DNA from: Syntrophaceae bacterium
GTDB taxonomy: Bacteria; Desulfobacterota; Syntrophia; Syntrophales; PHBD01
Length of the DNA stretch: 64,000 nt
Direction of reading: 5' to 3'
NCBI GenBank assembly: GCA_013177825.1
Contig: JABLXX010000001.1
Span: forward strand, 334,936-398,935
In this document: one piece after another, positions 21,790 to 33,200 of the stretch
How positions within the stretch are numbered: the stretch's first letter is position 1
Layout of the letters: each line of letters opens with the position of its first letter
Program-made: the position numbers and the translations under genes
The notes under the pieces: model-generated
Database searches by the model: none
The model's input: only the letters and a program-made list of their open reading frames with translations
Told to the model about the DNA's origin: nothing

Positions 21790-21902
21790 ACGGTTCCCTT
21801 CTATACATTTTCGTTAAAAATGGCAATGGGAGAAAATGTTCGTTTCTGGTATGAAACTTGATATAAAAAACGTCGGTTATTCCTCAAAGGGGGTTTCTAT
21901 CC

Positions 21903-24494
21903 ATGGTAACTTTTTCCCGGGTAAGCACCGGTATCGAGGGGCTGGACAACATCCTCAACTATCTGCAGACGGGTGACAATGTCGTGCTCCAGGTGGATGA
22001 CATTGAGGACTACCGTTCCTTCGTCCTTCCTTTCGTCAAAACGGCCCTGGAGAATAAAGAACGGGTCGTCTACATGCGCTTCGCCCGCCATGCGCCGCTC
22101 CTGGAGGCCACCGGCCAGGTGACCATCTACAAGCTCAACGCCGACATGGGGTTCGAGTCTTTCTCCACGCAGGTCCATAACATCATTCGCCAGGAGGGGC
22201 AGGACGTCTTCTACGTTTTCGACTGTCTTTCGGATCTCCTCCATGCCTGGGCAACCGACCTCATGATCGGGAATTTCTTCGTTATTACATGTCCTTATCT
22301 CTTCGAGCTGAATACCGTTGCTTATTTCGCCATTCTCCGGAGCCGCCATTCCTTCAAGACGATCGCCCGGATCCGGGAGACCACCCAGGTGCTTCTGGAC
22401 ATCTATAACTACAAGGGAAAGCTCTGCGTTCACCCCCTCAAGGCCTGGCATCGCTATTCGCCGACCATGTTCCTTCCCCATATCCAGACCAACGGCCGCT
22501 TTACGCCGATCATGAACAGCGTGGACGCCACGAACCTGTTCTCTTTTCTGGCCCACAAGGGATCCACCGGTGCCGAGCGGAACCTGGATTACTGGGACCG
22601 CATCTTTTTGCAGGCCCGGGAACTTGCCCAGGATCCCAAGGCAGGGGGCGCAAAGAGCAGCATGGTAGAGCAGTTGTCCCGGGTCCTTATCGGCCGGGAA
22701 AAGCGGATGCTGACCCTGGCAAAGGACTTCTTCAACCTGGAGGATCTGCTGGAGATCGAGGAGCGCCTCATCGGCACGGGGTTCATCGGCGGAAAATCCG
22801 TCGGCATGCTTCTGGCCCGGAACATCCTCCGCCATGACCGGTCCTTCGACTGGAACGCCAAGCTGGAGCGTCACGACTCCTTCTATATCGGTTCCGATGT
22901 CTTTTATTCCTATATCGTCCAGAACGGCTGGTGGAAGCTCCTGATGGCCCAGAAGACCAAGGAAGGCTACTTCGAGAGCGCCGGGGAACTGAGAAATGTC
23001 ATGCTCCGGGGCGTTTTTCCTGATGAAGTCCGGGAGCAGTTCCAGCTAATGCTCGAGTACTTCGGACAGTCTCCCATCATCGTCCGCTCCAGCAGCCTCC
23101 TGGAGGACGCCTTCGGGAACGCCTTTGCCGGCAAGTATGAAAGCTATTTCTGCGCCAACCAGGGAACGCCGGAGCAGCGTTACGAGCACTTCGAGGAGGC
23201 GGTGCGCCGAATCTTCGCCAGCACCATGAACGTTGACGCCTTGACCTACCGGTTTCAGCGGGGCCTGGACCAGCAGGATGAGCAGATGGCCCTCCTGGTT
23301 CAGCGGGTGTCCGGATCATACAGGAAACACTATTTTTTCCCGGAACTGGCCGGTGTCGGGCTTTCCCACAACACCTTCGTCTGGAAACAGGGCCTGGATC
23401 CCAAGGCGGGGATGCTCCGGCTGGTCCTGGGGCTGGGAACCCGGGCGGTCAACCGGGTGGAAAACGATTATCCGCGTATCGTGGCCCTGGACGATCCCCT
23501 GCTGAAAGCCCATTCGGGCTCTGGTGACGCCCGGCGATTCTCCCAGCATGATGTGGATGCCCTCAACCTGGAGGAGAACCGCTTCCAGTCGCTGCCGCTG
23601 GAACAGGTGGTCCGGGAGGATCTCGACGCACGGCTGGATCTGGTGGGCACCCGGGACATGGAGGCCGCGGACCGTCTGCGGGCCCTGGGAAGGCCGGAAA
23701 CGGACAGCTGGATCCTGACCTTCGACGAACTCCTCTCGACGACGGACTTTTCCGATACCATGTCACGGATGCTCAAGACCCTGGAGCAAGTCTACGCGTA
23801 TCCGGTGGACATCGAGTTCACGGCCAACTTCAGCGCCCAGGGAAACCTGCAGGTCAACCTGCTTCAGTGCCGTCCGTTTCAGACGCGGGGCCAAACGGTC
23901 CAGGTGGACATCCCGGCGCGGATCCGGAAGGACCGGGTGCTCCTCCGCCAGGAAGGCAACTTCATGGGAGGAAGCGTCTCACAGCCCATTTCCCGTGTAA
24001 TTTACATCGATCCCCAAGGGTATACAAAATTGTCCCTCTCGGAAAAGTACGACGTGGCCCGCCTCATCGGCCGTCTCAACAAGCTGGTGGAGAACCGCGA
24101 GGAAACGCCCACGGCCCTCCTGGGACCGGGTCGCTGGGGAACGACGACGCCGGCCATGGGGGTTCCCGTGACCTTCTCGGAGATCAACAACATCACCGTC
24201 ATTGCCGAGATCGCCTACCGGGACGGGAGCCTGATTCCCGACCTCTCCTTTGGAACACATTTCTTCCAGGATCTCGTGGAGATGGAGATCTTCTACATGG
24301 CTATCTATCCTGAAAAGGAGAAAGTCTTCTTCAACACGGCCTGGATGGAGACCTTTCCGAACCGCCTGAAGGACCTGTCCCCCCGGGACGGTGCCTACGA
24401 AGAGGTGGTCCGGGTGTATGAAGTGCAGGAGCGCCATCTGAGGCTCATGTCGAATGTCGTGACACAGCAGTTGATCGTTTACGCCCGGGAATGA
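21903..24494 (+). CDS. Degenerate KaiC-like domain fused to PEP synthase-type ATP-binding domain
   Basis: An 863-residue protein. Residues 1-210 or so resemble the RecA/KaiC fold (STGIEGLDNILNYL), but the Walker A loop is replaced by TGDNVVLQVDDIEDY, with no GKT/S, so this half probably cannot hydrolyse ATP. From about residue 285 there is a pyruvate, phosphate dikinase/PEP synthase N-terminal domain: FIGGKSVGMLLARNIL, IIVRSSSLLEDAFGNAFAGK and LLQCRPFQTRG. The phosphohistidine swivel domain and the C-terminal PEP/pyruvate barrel are absent, so it cannot be a complete PEP synthase. The ATG follows GGGGG by 12 bases. It sits between the sigma-54 activator and gdhA and has its own terminator. 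A regulatory or phosphotransfer role is inferred only. Confidence 0.8.
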   Translation: MVTFSRVSTGIEGLDNILNYLQTGDNVVLQVDDIEDYRSFVLPFVKTALENKERVVYMRFARHAPLLEATGQVTIYKLNADMGFESFSTQVHNIIRQEGQDVFYVFDCLSDLLHAWATDLMIGNFFVITCPYLFELNTVAYFAILRSRHSFKTIARIRETTQVLLDIYNYKGKLCVHPLKAWHRYSPTMFLPHIQTNGRFTPIMNSVDATNLFSFLAHKGSTGAERNLDYWDRIFLQARELAQDPKAGGAKSSMVEQLSRVLIGREKRMLTLAKDFFNLEDLLEIEERLIGTGFIGGKSVGMLLARNILRHDRSFDWNAKLERHDSFYIGSDVFYSYIVQNGWWKLLMAQKTKEGYFESAGELRNVMLRGVFPDEVREQFQLMLEYFGQSPIIVRSSSLLEDAFGNAFAGKYESYFCANQGTPEQRYEHFEEAVRRIFASTMNVDALTYRFQRGLDQQDEQMALLVQRVSGSYRKHYFFPELAGVGLSHNTFVWKQGLDPKAGMLRLVLGLGTRAVNRVENDYPRIVALDDPLLKAHSGSGDARRFSQHDVDALNLEENRFQSLPLEQVVREDLDARLDLVGTRDMEAADRLRALGRPETDSWILTFDELLSTTDFSDTMSRMLKTLEQVYAYPVDIEFTANFSAQGNLQVNLLQCRPFQTRGQTVQVDIPARIRKDRVLLRQEGNFMGGSVSQPISRVIYIDPQGYTKLSLSEKYDVARLIGRLNKLVENREETPTALLGPGRWGTTTPAMGVPVTFSEINNITVIAEIAYRDGSLIPDLSFGTHFFQDLVEMEIFYMAIYPEKEKVFFNTAWMETFPNRLKDLSPRDGAYEEVVRVYEVQERHLRLMSNVVTQQLIVYARE

Positions 24495-24543
24495 GTCGGG
24501 TCGGCGATCGCGGTGAGCAGACCGGCGGGATGAGATAAAATAA

Positions 24544-24575
24544 GGACAGCCGCAAAAATCTGCGGCTGTCCTTTT
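24544..24575 (+). terminator. Rho-independent terminator between convergent genes
   Basis: Perfect 11-base arms GGACAGCCGCA and TGCGGCTGTCC (24544-24554, 24561-24571) with a six-base loop, followed by TTTT. It ends the plus-strand fusion gene and lies 24 bases past the convergent gdhA stop, so it may serve both directions. Confidence 0.9.
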
Positions 24576-24598
24576 CAATTCGGGAATCTGTGATATTT

Positions 24599-25972
<1,374 letters not shown>

Positions 25973-27073
25973 TTAATGTTCTTGATTTTGTTTTCTACCC
26001 GGCGTTCCTTCCCGGGAGCGCCGCGGTTCTGCTTTTTTTCTGTTGGTCGGCCGGCCCTGGTGACGCTTCAGGATCTGGTCGAATGGTTCCATCTCCCCAT
26101 ACTCCATGACCGCGGACATGGCGCGGTTATCCACGTCCAGACCCGCTTCCCCGACGCAGGCCACCGGATTGAGGCCACCGATGAGAACGATTCCGACCCG
26201 GTTCATCTCCACGGGAGTCTGGCAGACGGGCTCGCTGATATCACCCTTCACGAGGATCCCGCCGATGTCCGCCCGGGCCAGCCCGGCCAGCCGCCTCTCC
26301 ATCAGGGGCAGGCAGGGTGCCGGGATCTCCCGGAAATTGGCCAGGATCATTCCTTCACCCTCGTCGACGACGCTCCGGACGGAGGTCATCTTCCCCCGGA
26401 TGAAGACCTCCGAGGGGTCCAGGGACGACCCGGAGTAATGAATCAGCTCCACAAACCGGAGAGGGTGGCGGTTTTTCACCTGCAGGATGCCGCCGAATTT
26501 GGAGTCCATGGGAATGCCGTTCTTCAGGAGAACGCCGTTGACCACGATGCTGCACACCGTGGCCAGCCCTACGCGCCCCTCGGGGACAAGGAGTCCGGCG
26601 AGGCGCTGTCCCGGCCCGGCCACGGCCACGCGCCGGCTGACCGTGTAACCCGCGTTGAACACCGGTTCCATGATCCGGAGTGCGTCGGGAAATGTCTCCT
26701 CCGACAGGAGCGAGATGTTCACCGGCAGGAGCCCCCGGCCGGTTTCCGGCTCGAACGTGGTCTGGAAGGCCAGAATCTCGATGCGGGAATTGGCCAGCCC
26801 CACCTTGTCACGGACCCGGGCTCTGCCGATCTCTTCGATGCCCTTGTCCGTAATGACTCGCCCATCCCGTTTGCCGATCAGCCTTGTCAGCCCCCGCTCG
26901 TCCATGAGCTTGAAGTGATAACGGACGGCCCGCTCGCTCGAGGGGAGACCGCGATCCTGCATCCGCCGCGAGATGAGACGCGAACCCACAGGCTGACCCG
27001 CCTCGTGAAGGATGCGGAGAATCATCAGGGTCTTGCGCTCGACATCGGCAGGTGTGGTGAACGGTGAAACCAT
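25973..27073 (-). CDS. nrpR: NrpR-type nitrogen-responsive transcriptional repressor (DUF128)
   Basis: A 366-residue protein with an N-terminal winged HTH (KTLMILRILHEAGQP to LTRLIGKRDGRVIT, about residues 13-75) and one NrpR regulatory domain of about 250 residues. That domain shows RGLLPVNISLL, GRVGLATVCSIVVNG, LRFVELIHYSGSSLDP and GGLNPVACVGEAG. In methanogens NrpR represses nitrogen genes and is released by 2-oxoglutarate; those proteins often carry two regulatory domains, this one has one. The tail is very basic. The ATG at 27073 has AAAGGATGG upstream; a start at 27175 would add 34 atypical residues and lacks a ribosome site. The direct gdhA linkage supports a nitrogen role. Confidence 0.87.
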   Translation of the reverse strand: MVSPFTTPADVERKTLMILRILHEAGQPVGSRLISRRMQDRGLPSSERAVRYHFKLMDERGLTRLIGKRDGRVITDKGIEEIGRARVRDKVGLANSRIEILAFQTTFEPETGRGLLPVNISLLSEETFPDALRIMEPVFNAGYTVSRRVAVAGPGQRLAGLLVPEGRVGLATVCSIVVNGVLLKNGIPMDSKFGGILQVKNRHPLRFVELIHYSGSSLDPSEVFIRGKMTSVRSVVDEGEGMILANFREIPAPCLPLMERRLAGLARADIGGILVKGDISEPVCQTPVEMNRVGIVLIGGLNPVACVGEAGLDVDNRAMSAVMEYGEMEPFDQILKRHQGRPTNRKKAEPRRSREGTPGRKQNQEH

Positions 27074-27475
27074 CGGCAATCGGCCATCCTTTGCCGATGC
27101 ACCTACACGGGATGCGACAATCTTGTCAACACAAAATTGGACCTTTTCGTTTGGCCCTGTGTCTTCTTCATCCATGGGAACCCACCGTCCGGACGGCGCG
27201 TCCGACAGGACATCGTCCGCTCCATCCGGGGCCCGGCCGGCGAACCCGGCCGGGTCTTAAGGCCGCGCATCCCGGGTGAAGGAAGGGCAACCCGAAAACG
27301 GGATCGTCCGGATTGCGAAACCCCTTTGCTTCTGCTACGCTGGCGCGGATTTTCGAGGGTAAGATTGCCGCAGCGAGGGGCAAAAGATCTTTTATGTCTC
27401 CGGCGTCAACGGATGCCGCATAACCGGAAAACCCGGACTGCAGGGCGGGTTTTCCCCTGTAAGGAGAGAAGGAAA
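27074..27475. other. Intergenic region with several hairpins, leader of the aminopeptidase gene
   Basis: A 402-base gap between divergent genes with no convincing gene. A minus-strand TTGACA near 27130 could be the nrpR -35 box. Inverted repeats include CCCGGCCGG/CCGGCCGGG (27232-27240, 27246-27254), the palindrome AAAAGATCTTTT (27382-27393) and GGAAAACCCG/CGGGTTTTCC (27426-27435, 27446-27455) directly before the aminopeptidase ribosome site. The last three lie on the side of the plus-strand gene and look like a structured leader. I could not match it to a known riboswitch. Confidence 0.5.
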
Positions 27476-28675
27476 ATGCTGACGGATGTCCAGTTGGAGC
27501 GGTATGCAGATGTCCTTCTGTGGGGGCTGGAAACCGCCCGGAAGGAGAAATTCCGGAAGGGAGACATCGTCCTGATCCAGTATGACGCACCGGCATTGCC
27601 TCTGGCGGAGCTTTTGTACGCCCGCATCCTGGAGCGGGGGATGTTCCCCGTGCAGCGGATGGGCCTGACGTTTCGCATGGAGCGGATGTTCTACGAGAAA
27701 TCGTCCGGACGCCAGCTGTCCTTTATCGCTCCGGGGGAGCGGGAGCTCCTGGAGCGGGTCAACGGCCGGATTTTCCTGCGGGCTCCCGAATCGCTGACGC
27801 ACCTGAAGGAGATCGATCCCCTCCGGATCGGCAAGGTCCTCGTGGCCCGCAAATCCCTGAAGGATATTTTGGACCGCCGGGAGGAGGAAGGGCATTACAG
27901 CTGGACCCTCTGCACGTATCCCACAAAGGAACTGGCGATCCAGGCGAAGACGGCGCCGAAGACCTATGAGAAGGAGATCGTCCGGGCCTGCTGGCTCGAT
28001 GAGGAAGAGCCCGCCCGGAAATGGGACTGGATTCACCGGGAGATCGGCCACATCAAGACGTGGCTGGGCGGCCTGCCCGTGAAATCGTTCCGCATCGAGT
28101 CGGCAAGCATGGATCTGACCGTCACGCCGGGGGAGCAGCGGAAATGGGTGGGCATCTCGGGGCATAACATCCCAAGCTATGAGATCTTTATTTCCCCGGA
28201 CTGGCATGGAACCGAGGGGACGTACTACGCCAACCTGCCATCCTACCGCAGCGGAAACTACGTGGAGGGCGTGCGTCTAACTTTCCGGAAGGGCGTTGCC
28301 GTCGGCATTCAGGCCGATTCAGGAGAGGAATTCGCCCGGAAGCAGCTGGCCATGGACCGGGGAGCGAGCCGGGTGGGCGAGTTCTCCCTGACGGATCGCC
28401 GGTTTTCCCGGATCGGCCGCTTCATGGCGGATACGCTCTTCGACGAGAACCACGGAGGGGCCTTCGGAAACTGCCATGTGGCTGTCGGTTCGTCCTATTC
28501 GGACACCTATTCGGGAAATCCGGCGGAACTGACGAAGGAGAAGAAGAAGGACCTGGGGCTGAACGACTCGGCCCTCCACTGGGACCTGGTGAACACGGAG
28601 GACAAAACCGTAACGGCGAGGCTGAAGACGGGGAAGTCTCTGGTTGTTTACGAGGGGGGGGTCTTCAAGGTCTGA
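27476..28675 (+). CDS. Aminopeptidase, M29 family-like
   Basis: A 399-residue metallopeptidase of the M29 (AmpS/PepS) type, removing N-terminal residues from peptides in the cytoplasm. Family features are the N-terminal VLLWGLETARKEKFRKGD region, GHNIPSYEIFISPDWHGTEG, the metal-site pattern NLPSYRSGNYVEGV, and DENHGGAFGNCHVAVG near the end. The ATG at 27476 follows AAGGAGAGAAGG; upstream in-frame sequence is untranslated leader. It is transcribed alone, divergent from nrpR, with a bidirectional hairpin behind it. Substrate preference is unknown. Confidence 0.88.
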   Translation: MLTDVQLERYADVLLWGLETARKEKFRKGDIVLIQYDAPALPLAELLYARILERGMFPVQRMGLTFRMERMFYEKSSGRQLSFIAPGERELLERVNGRIFLRAPESLTHLKEIDPLRIGKVLVARKSLKDILDRREEEGHYSWTLCTYPTKELAIQAKTAPKTYEKEIVRACWLDEEEPARKWDWIHREIGHIKTWLGGLPVKSFRIESASMDLTVTPGEQRKWVGISGHNIPSYEIFISPDWHGTEGTYYANLPSYRSGNYVEGVRLTFRKGVAVGIQADSGEEFARKQLAMDRGASRVGEFSLTDRRFSRIGRFMADTLFDENHGGAFGNCHVAVGSSYSDTYSGNPAELTKEKKKDLGLNDSALHWDLVNTEDKTVTARLKTGKSLVVYEGGVFKV

Positions 28676-28693
28676 CGATGCTTCAAGGCCCGG

Positions 28694-28725
28694 CCGGAAT
28701 GGGGCCTGTACGGGCCCCATTCCGG
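28694..28725. terminator. Bidirectional hairpin between aminopeptidase and purF copy 2
   Basis: Perfect 13-base arms CCGGAATGGGGCC and GGCCCCATTCCGG (28694-28706, 28713-28725) with loop TGTACG, between two convergent stop codons. No U-tract, but the stem is very stable and would form in both transcripts. Confidence 0.75.
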
Positions 28726-28778
28726 TTCCGGAAGCGAGAGGTCCTTCCGTCCGCCTGGCTGCATGCGGGGATGCCGTC

Positions 28779-30161
28779 TCAGTCGGAGAGCGGCATGGCT
28801 CCGTCGAAGCACTTCAGGCACAGGTCCGCCCGGGGCAATCCCAGAGCGGCGACAAAGGCGGCGGTGCTGTTGTACTTGACCGAATCGGCGCCGATCTCGT
28901 CGGCCACCCACTGTTCCAGCTCCCGCAGCTTGTCGAGCGAGTCGATGTCTCCCGACCGGAAGAAATGGCGCGCCGCCAGTTCCTCGGAGGAACGCGTGGA
29001 GATGCCGAAGTCGCAGGGGTACATCAGGGGCGGGCAGGCAATCCGCACGTGGACCTCCCTGGCCCCGGCCTCCTTCAGATCCATCACTTTATAGAGGATC
29101 TGGGTTCCCCGGACGATGGAGTCGTCGCAGATGATGATCCGCTTTCCCGCCACGGCATACCGCAGGACGGAGAGCTTGCGCTTGGCCATTTTCTTCCGCG
29201 CGTCCTGGGTGGATTGGGTGTAGCTCCGGTCGGCATAGCGGTTGTAGAGGAACACCTCCTGATAGGGGAGGCCGGATTCCTGGTGATATCCGACGGCGTG
29301 TCCGATGCCGGACATGGGAACGGGGGCGACGAGGTCCGCCTCCAGTCCGCCCTCTTCGCGGTCTCGCCGGGCGAGGCTGCGGCCGAGATTGTTCCGGGCC
29401 TCCTGGACATAAAGCCCGTCCATGACGGAATCGATGCTGGCCGTATAGGCCCATTCGAAGGCGCAGTAAGCCTTCCGGGGGGAGGGAAGCTGCTTGAGGC
29501 TCTGGACGACGCCCTGGTTGTCGATCAGAACGATCTCCCCGGGCTTCACATCCCGGATGATGTCCATCTCCAGGTTCACGACGGCCCGCGATTCGGAGCA
29601 GACGACGGTTCGTCCCTCGTCCTTGCCGAGCATGAGGGGCCGAAAGCCGTAGACGTCCCGGGTGGCATAGATCCCCTCCGCCGACAGGATGACCAGGGCG
29701 TACGCGCCCCGGATTCTCTCCGCCAGGTTGCAGAGGCCCGACAGAATATCGTCGGACTCCATGATGATCTTGGCGATCACCTCGATGTTGTAGCTTCGAT
29801 AGAAGGAGTGACCCTGCCGCTTCAGCTCGCCGATGAGTTCATCGGCATTGATGACATTGCCGCTGAATGCCAGGGAGATGTCGCCCACCCGGGACTGCCA
29901 GCTCATGGGCTGCCGCTCCCAGAGGCTGACGTGGCCGATCCCCCGGTTGCCCTTCAGGTATTCCAGGTCCTGCGCGGTGAAGGAAACCCCGGCCTTGCCA
30001 TGGTGGGTGACCTGGTGGATCTTCCCGTCGTGCGTGGCAATGCCGCAGTATTCCTGGCCCCGGTGCTGGATGAAATCCAGGCCGTTGAAGATATCATATA
30101 CGCAGGGTCCCCGGGATACGATCCCGAACACGCCGCAATTGTCGCGAATTTCGTCTTCCAT
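28779..30161 (-). CDS. purF: Amidophosphoribosyltransferase-like protein (second, divergent copy)
   Basis: A 460-residue PurF paralogue. The glutaminase nucleophile is Cys9 (RDNCGVFGIVS) after an eight-residue propeptide, with LDFIQHRGQEYCG. The PRPP loop IICDDSIVRGTQ is intact, and CPPLMYPC and LCLKCFDGAMP keep likely Fe-S cysteines. It differs from the first PurF at sites usually fixed in the family: FARPDS is replaced by YTASIDS, and RDPRGFRPL by RDVYGFRPL. AGAGGAAA stands before the ATG at 30161. It follows a second carB by 52 bases, repeating the carB-purF order seen at 5002-9700. It may be a second true PurF or an enzyme with a changed acceptor or control. Confidence 0.88.
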   Translation of the reverse strand: MEDEIRDNCGVFGIVSRGPCVYDIFNGLDFIQHRGQEYCGIATHDGKIHQVTHHGKAGVSFTAQDLEYLKGNRGIGHVSLWERQPMSWQSRVGDISLAFSGNVINADELIGELKRQGHSFYRSYNIEVIAKIIMESDDILSGLCNLAERIRGAYALVILSAEGIYATRDVYGFRPLMLGKDEGRTVVCSESRAVVNLEMDIIRDVKPGEIVLIDNQGVVQSLKQLPSPRKAYCAFEWAYTASIDSVMDGLYVQEARNNLGRSLARRDREEGGLEADLVAPVPMSGIGHAVGYHQESGLPYQEVFLYNRYADRSYTQSTQDARKKMAKRKLSVLRYAVAGKRIIICDDSIVRGTQILYKVMDLKEAGAREVHVRIACPPLMYPCDFGISTRSSEELAARHFFRSGDIDSLDKLRELEQWVADEIGADSVKYNSTAAFVAALGLPRADLCLKCFDGAMPLSD

Positions 30162-30213
30162 GAAGCTTTCCTCTCGCCGCCGGGGATGCCGGCACTGCAG
30201 GATGCGATCCCGC

Positions 30214-33200
30214 CTACTGAATATCCTTGTGATAGCTCTGCAGCGACCTGGCCCGTCCATGGCCCTTCCGGAAAGCCATGATGCCCTTGACCGCCGCTGC
30301 CGCCGCCGCCGTGGTGGTAATGTAGGGAATCTTGTACTTGATGGCGGCTTTCCGGATGTATGAATCGTCGTGAGCGCTCATTTTCCCGCTGGGTGTGTTG
30401 ATGATGAGCTGAATCTCCCCGTTCTTGACAGCGTCCACTATGTTGGGCCGCCCTTCGTGCATCTTCAGGATCGGTTCCGTGGCGATCCCCTGTCGGGACA
30501 GGAACTCATGAGTTCCCTTCGTGGCGAAGATCTTGAATCCAAGCTCCTGGAACGTCCTGGCCGTCTGGAGAATGCCCCCCTTGTCCTGGGCTTCCACCGT
30601 GATCAGGACGCTGCCGGCGTTGGGAAGGACCTGCTGGGCCGCCTCCTCGGCCTTGTAGAAGGCCAGGCCGAAGGAATCCGCCAGCCCCAGAACCTCTCCG
30701 GTGGAGCGCATCTCGGGTCCAAGGACGGGATCCACCTCCTGGAACATGTTGAAGGGGAACACGGCCTCTTTGACGCCGAAATGAGGAAACCGCCGGGTCG
30801 TCAGGTTCAGGTCGGACAGCTTCTTGCCCAGCATGACCTGGGTCGCCAGGCGGGCCATCGAGACACCGCAGACTTTCGACACGAGGGGGACCGTCCGGGA
30901 GGCCCGGGGATTCGCCTCGAGGACATAGACCGTGTCCCCGGCAATGGCGTACTGGATGTTCATGAGGCCCACCACGTTGAATTCCACCGCGATTTTCCGC
31001 GTGTATTCCTCAATGGTGTCCAGGTGCCGGGCGGGGATGCTGATGGGCGGGATGACGCAGGCCGAGTCGCCGGAATGAATTCCCGCCAGCTCGATGTGTT
31101 CCATCACGGCCGGGACGTATGCATCGGTTCCGTCGGAGATGGCGTCGGCCTCGGCCTCGATGGCGTTCTCCAGGAACTTGTCGATGAGGATGGGACGCTC
31201 CGGTGTGACCCCGACTGCGGCGGAGACATATCTCCGGAGCATTTCCTCGTCGTGGACGATCTCCATGCCGCGCCCGCCCAGGACGTAGGAAGGCCGGACC
31301 ATCAGGGGGTAGCCGATGCGATCCGCCACGACCAGGGCCTCCTCGATCGTGCTGGCCATGCCGGACTCGGGCATGGGAATGCCCAGTTTGACCATCATCT
31401 GGCGGAACCGGTCCCGGTCCTCCGCCAGGTCGATCGTCTCCGGCGACGTCCCGAGGATCTTCACGCCCGCCTTCGCCAGCTCGCCGGCGATGTTCAGGGG
31501 CGTCTGGCCGCCGAACTGGACGATGACCCCCTCAGGCTTCTCCTTTTCGTAGATGGACAGGACGTCCTCGACCGTCAGAGGCTCGAAGTAGAGCTTGTCG
31601 GACGTGTCGTAGTCCGTAGAGACCGTCTCGGGGTTGCAGTTCACCATGATGGATTCGAATCCTTCATCCCGGAGGGTGAAGGCGGTGTGGACGCAGCAGT
31701 AATCGAACTCGATCCCCTGGCCGATCCGGTTCGGTCCTCCTCCGAGGACCATGATCTTCCTGCGATTGCTGACAGGGACCTCATCGGAGGCGTTGTAGGT
31801 CGAGTAATAGTAGGCGGCGTTTTCTACGCCGCTCACGGGAACGGCGTGCCAGGCCTCGGCCATGCCGATTCCGATCCGCTGCCGGCGGATGTCCGCCTCG
31901 GGAACACCGAGGATCTGGGCCAGGTAGCGGTCGGCGAAGCCGTCTTTCTTGGCCTGCTTCAGGATCTCATCCGGCAGGGGCCCGCCCCTGTATTTCAGGA
32001 TCTTCTCCTCCAGGTCGACCAGTTCCTTCATCTGGGACAGGAACCAGGGCTTGATGTAGGTTTTTCGGAACAGGGTTTCCACGGGGGCTCCCTTCCGCAG
32101 GGCCTCGTAGAGAATGAACTGGCGTTCGCTGGAAGGCTCCGCCAGAAGCTCCATCAGCTCGTCGAGGGATTTCCGGTTGAAGTCCTTTACGAAACCCAGC
32201 CCGTAGCGGCCTTTTTCCAGGGACCGGATGGCCTTCTGGAAGGCCTCCTTGTAATTCTTCCCGATGCTCATGACCTCTCCCACGGCCCGCATCTGGGTCC
32301 CCAGCCGGTCGACGGACCCCTTGAATTTCTCGAAGTCCCAGCGGGCGAACTTGACGACCACGTAGTCCCCCCATGGGGTGTACTTGTCCAGGGTCCCCTC
32401 CCGCCAGTAGGGGATCTCGTCGAGAGTCAGGCCTCCCGCCAGAAGCGAGGATACGAAGGCGATGGGAAAGCCTGTGGCCTTGGAGGCCAGGGCGGAGGAG
32501 CGGGACGTCCGGGGGTTGATCTCGATGACCACGACCCGCCCCGTCTCGGGGTTATGAGCGAATTGGATGTTCGTGCCGCCGATGACCTGGATGGCCTCGA
32601 CGATGTCGTAGCTGTGCTTCTGGAGCCTTGCCTGGAGCTCGGGAGAGATGGTGAGCATGGGGGCCGTGCAGTAGGAGTCTCCCGTATGCACGCCCATGGC
32701 ATCCACGTTTTCGATGAAGCAGACGGTGATCATCCGGTTCTTGGCGTCCCTCACCACCTCCAGTTCCAGTTCCTCCCAACCCACAACGGATTCCTCGATA
32801 AGGATCTGACCCACCAGGCTGGCGGCGATGCCGCGACCGGCCACGACGCGGAGCTCCTCCAGGTTGTAAACGAGGCCGCCGCCGGTGCCGCCCATGGTAT
32901 AGGCCGGGCGGATGACGACGGGATAACCGAGTTGGGCCGCGATCTTTTCCGCTTCTTCGACGGTGTAGGCCGGTTCGCTTCTGGGCATGTCGATGCCGAG
33001 CCGGTTCATCGTTTCCTTGAAGGCGATCCGGTCCTCTCCCCGCTCGATGGCGTCCACCTGGACCCCGATTACCTTGACGCCGTATTTGTCGAGGACTCCC
33101 CGGCGGGCCAGTTCGGAAGTCAGGTTCAGCCCGGTCTGTCCGCCCAGGTTGGGCAGGATCGCGTCGGGCCGCTCGTTTTCTATGATTTCGATCATGGACT

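Noticed and set aside
27176-27475. Cyclic di-GMP (GEMM) riboswitch before the aminopeptidase
   Set aside because: A short CTCCGGCGTC stretch recalls GEMM, but the conserved GCAAA and tetraloop-receptor parts are not in the right order.
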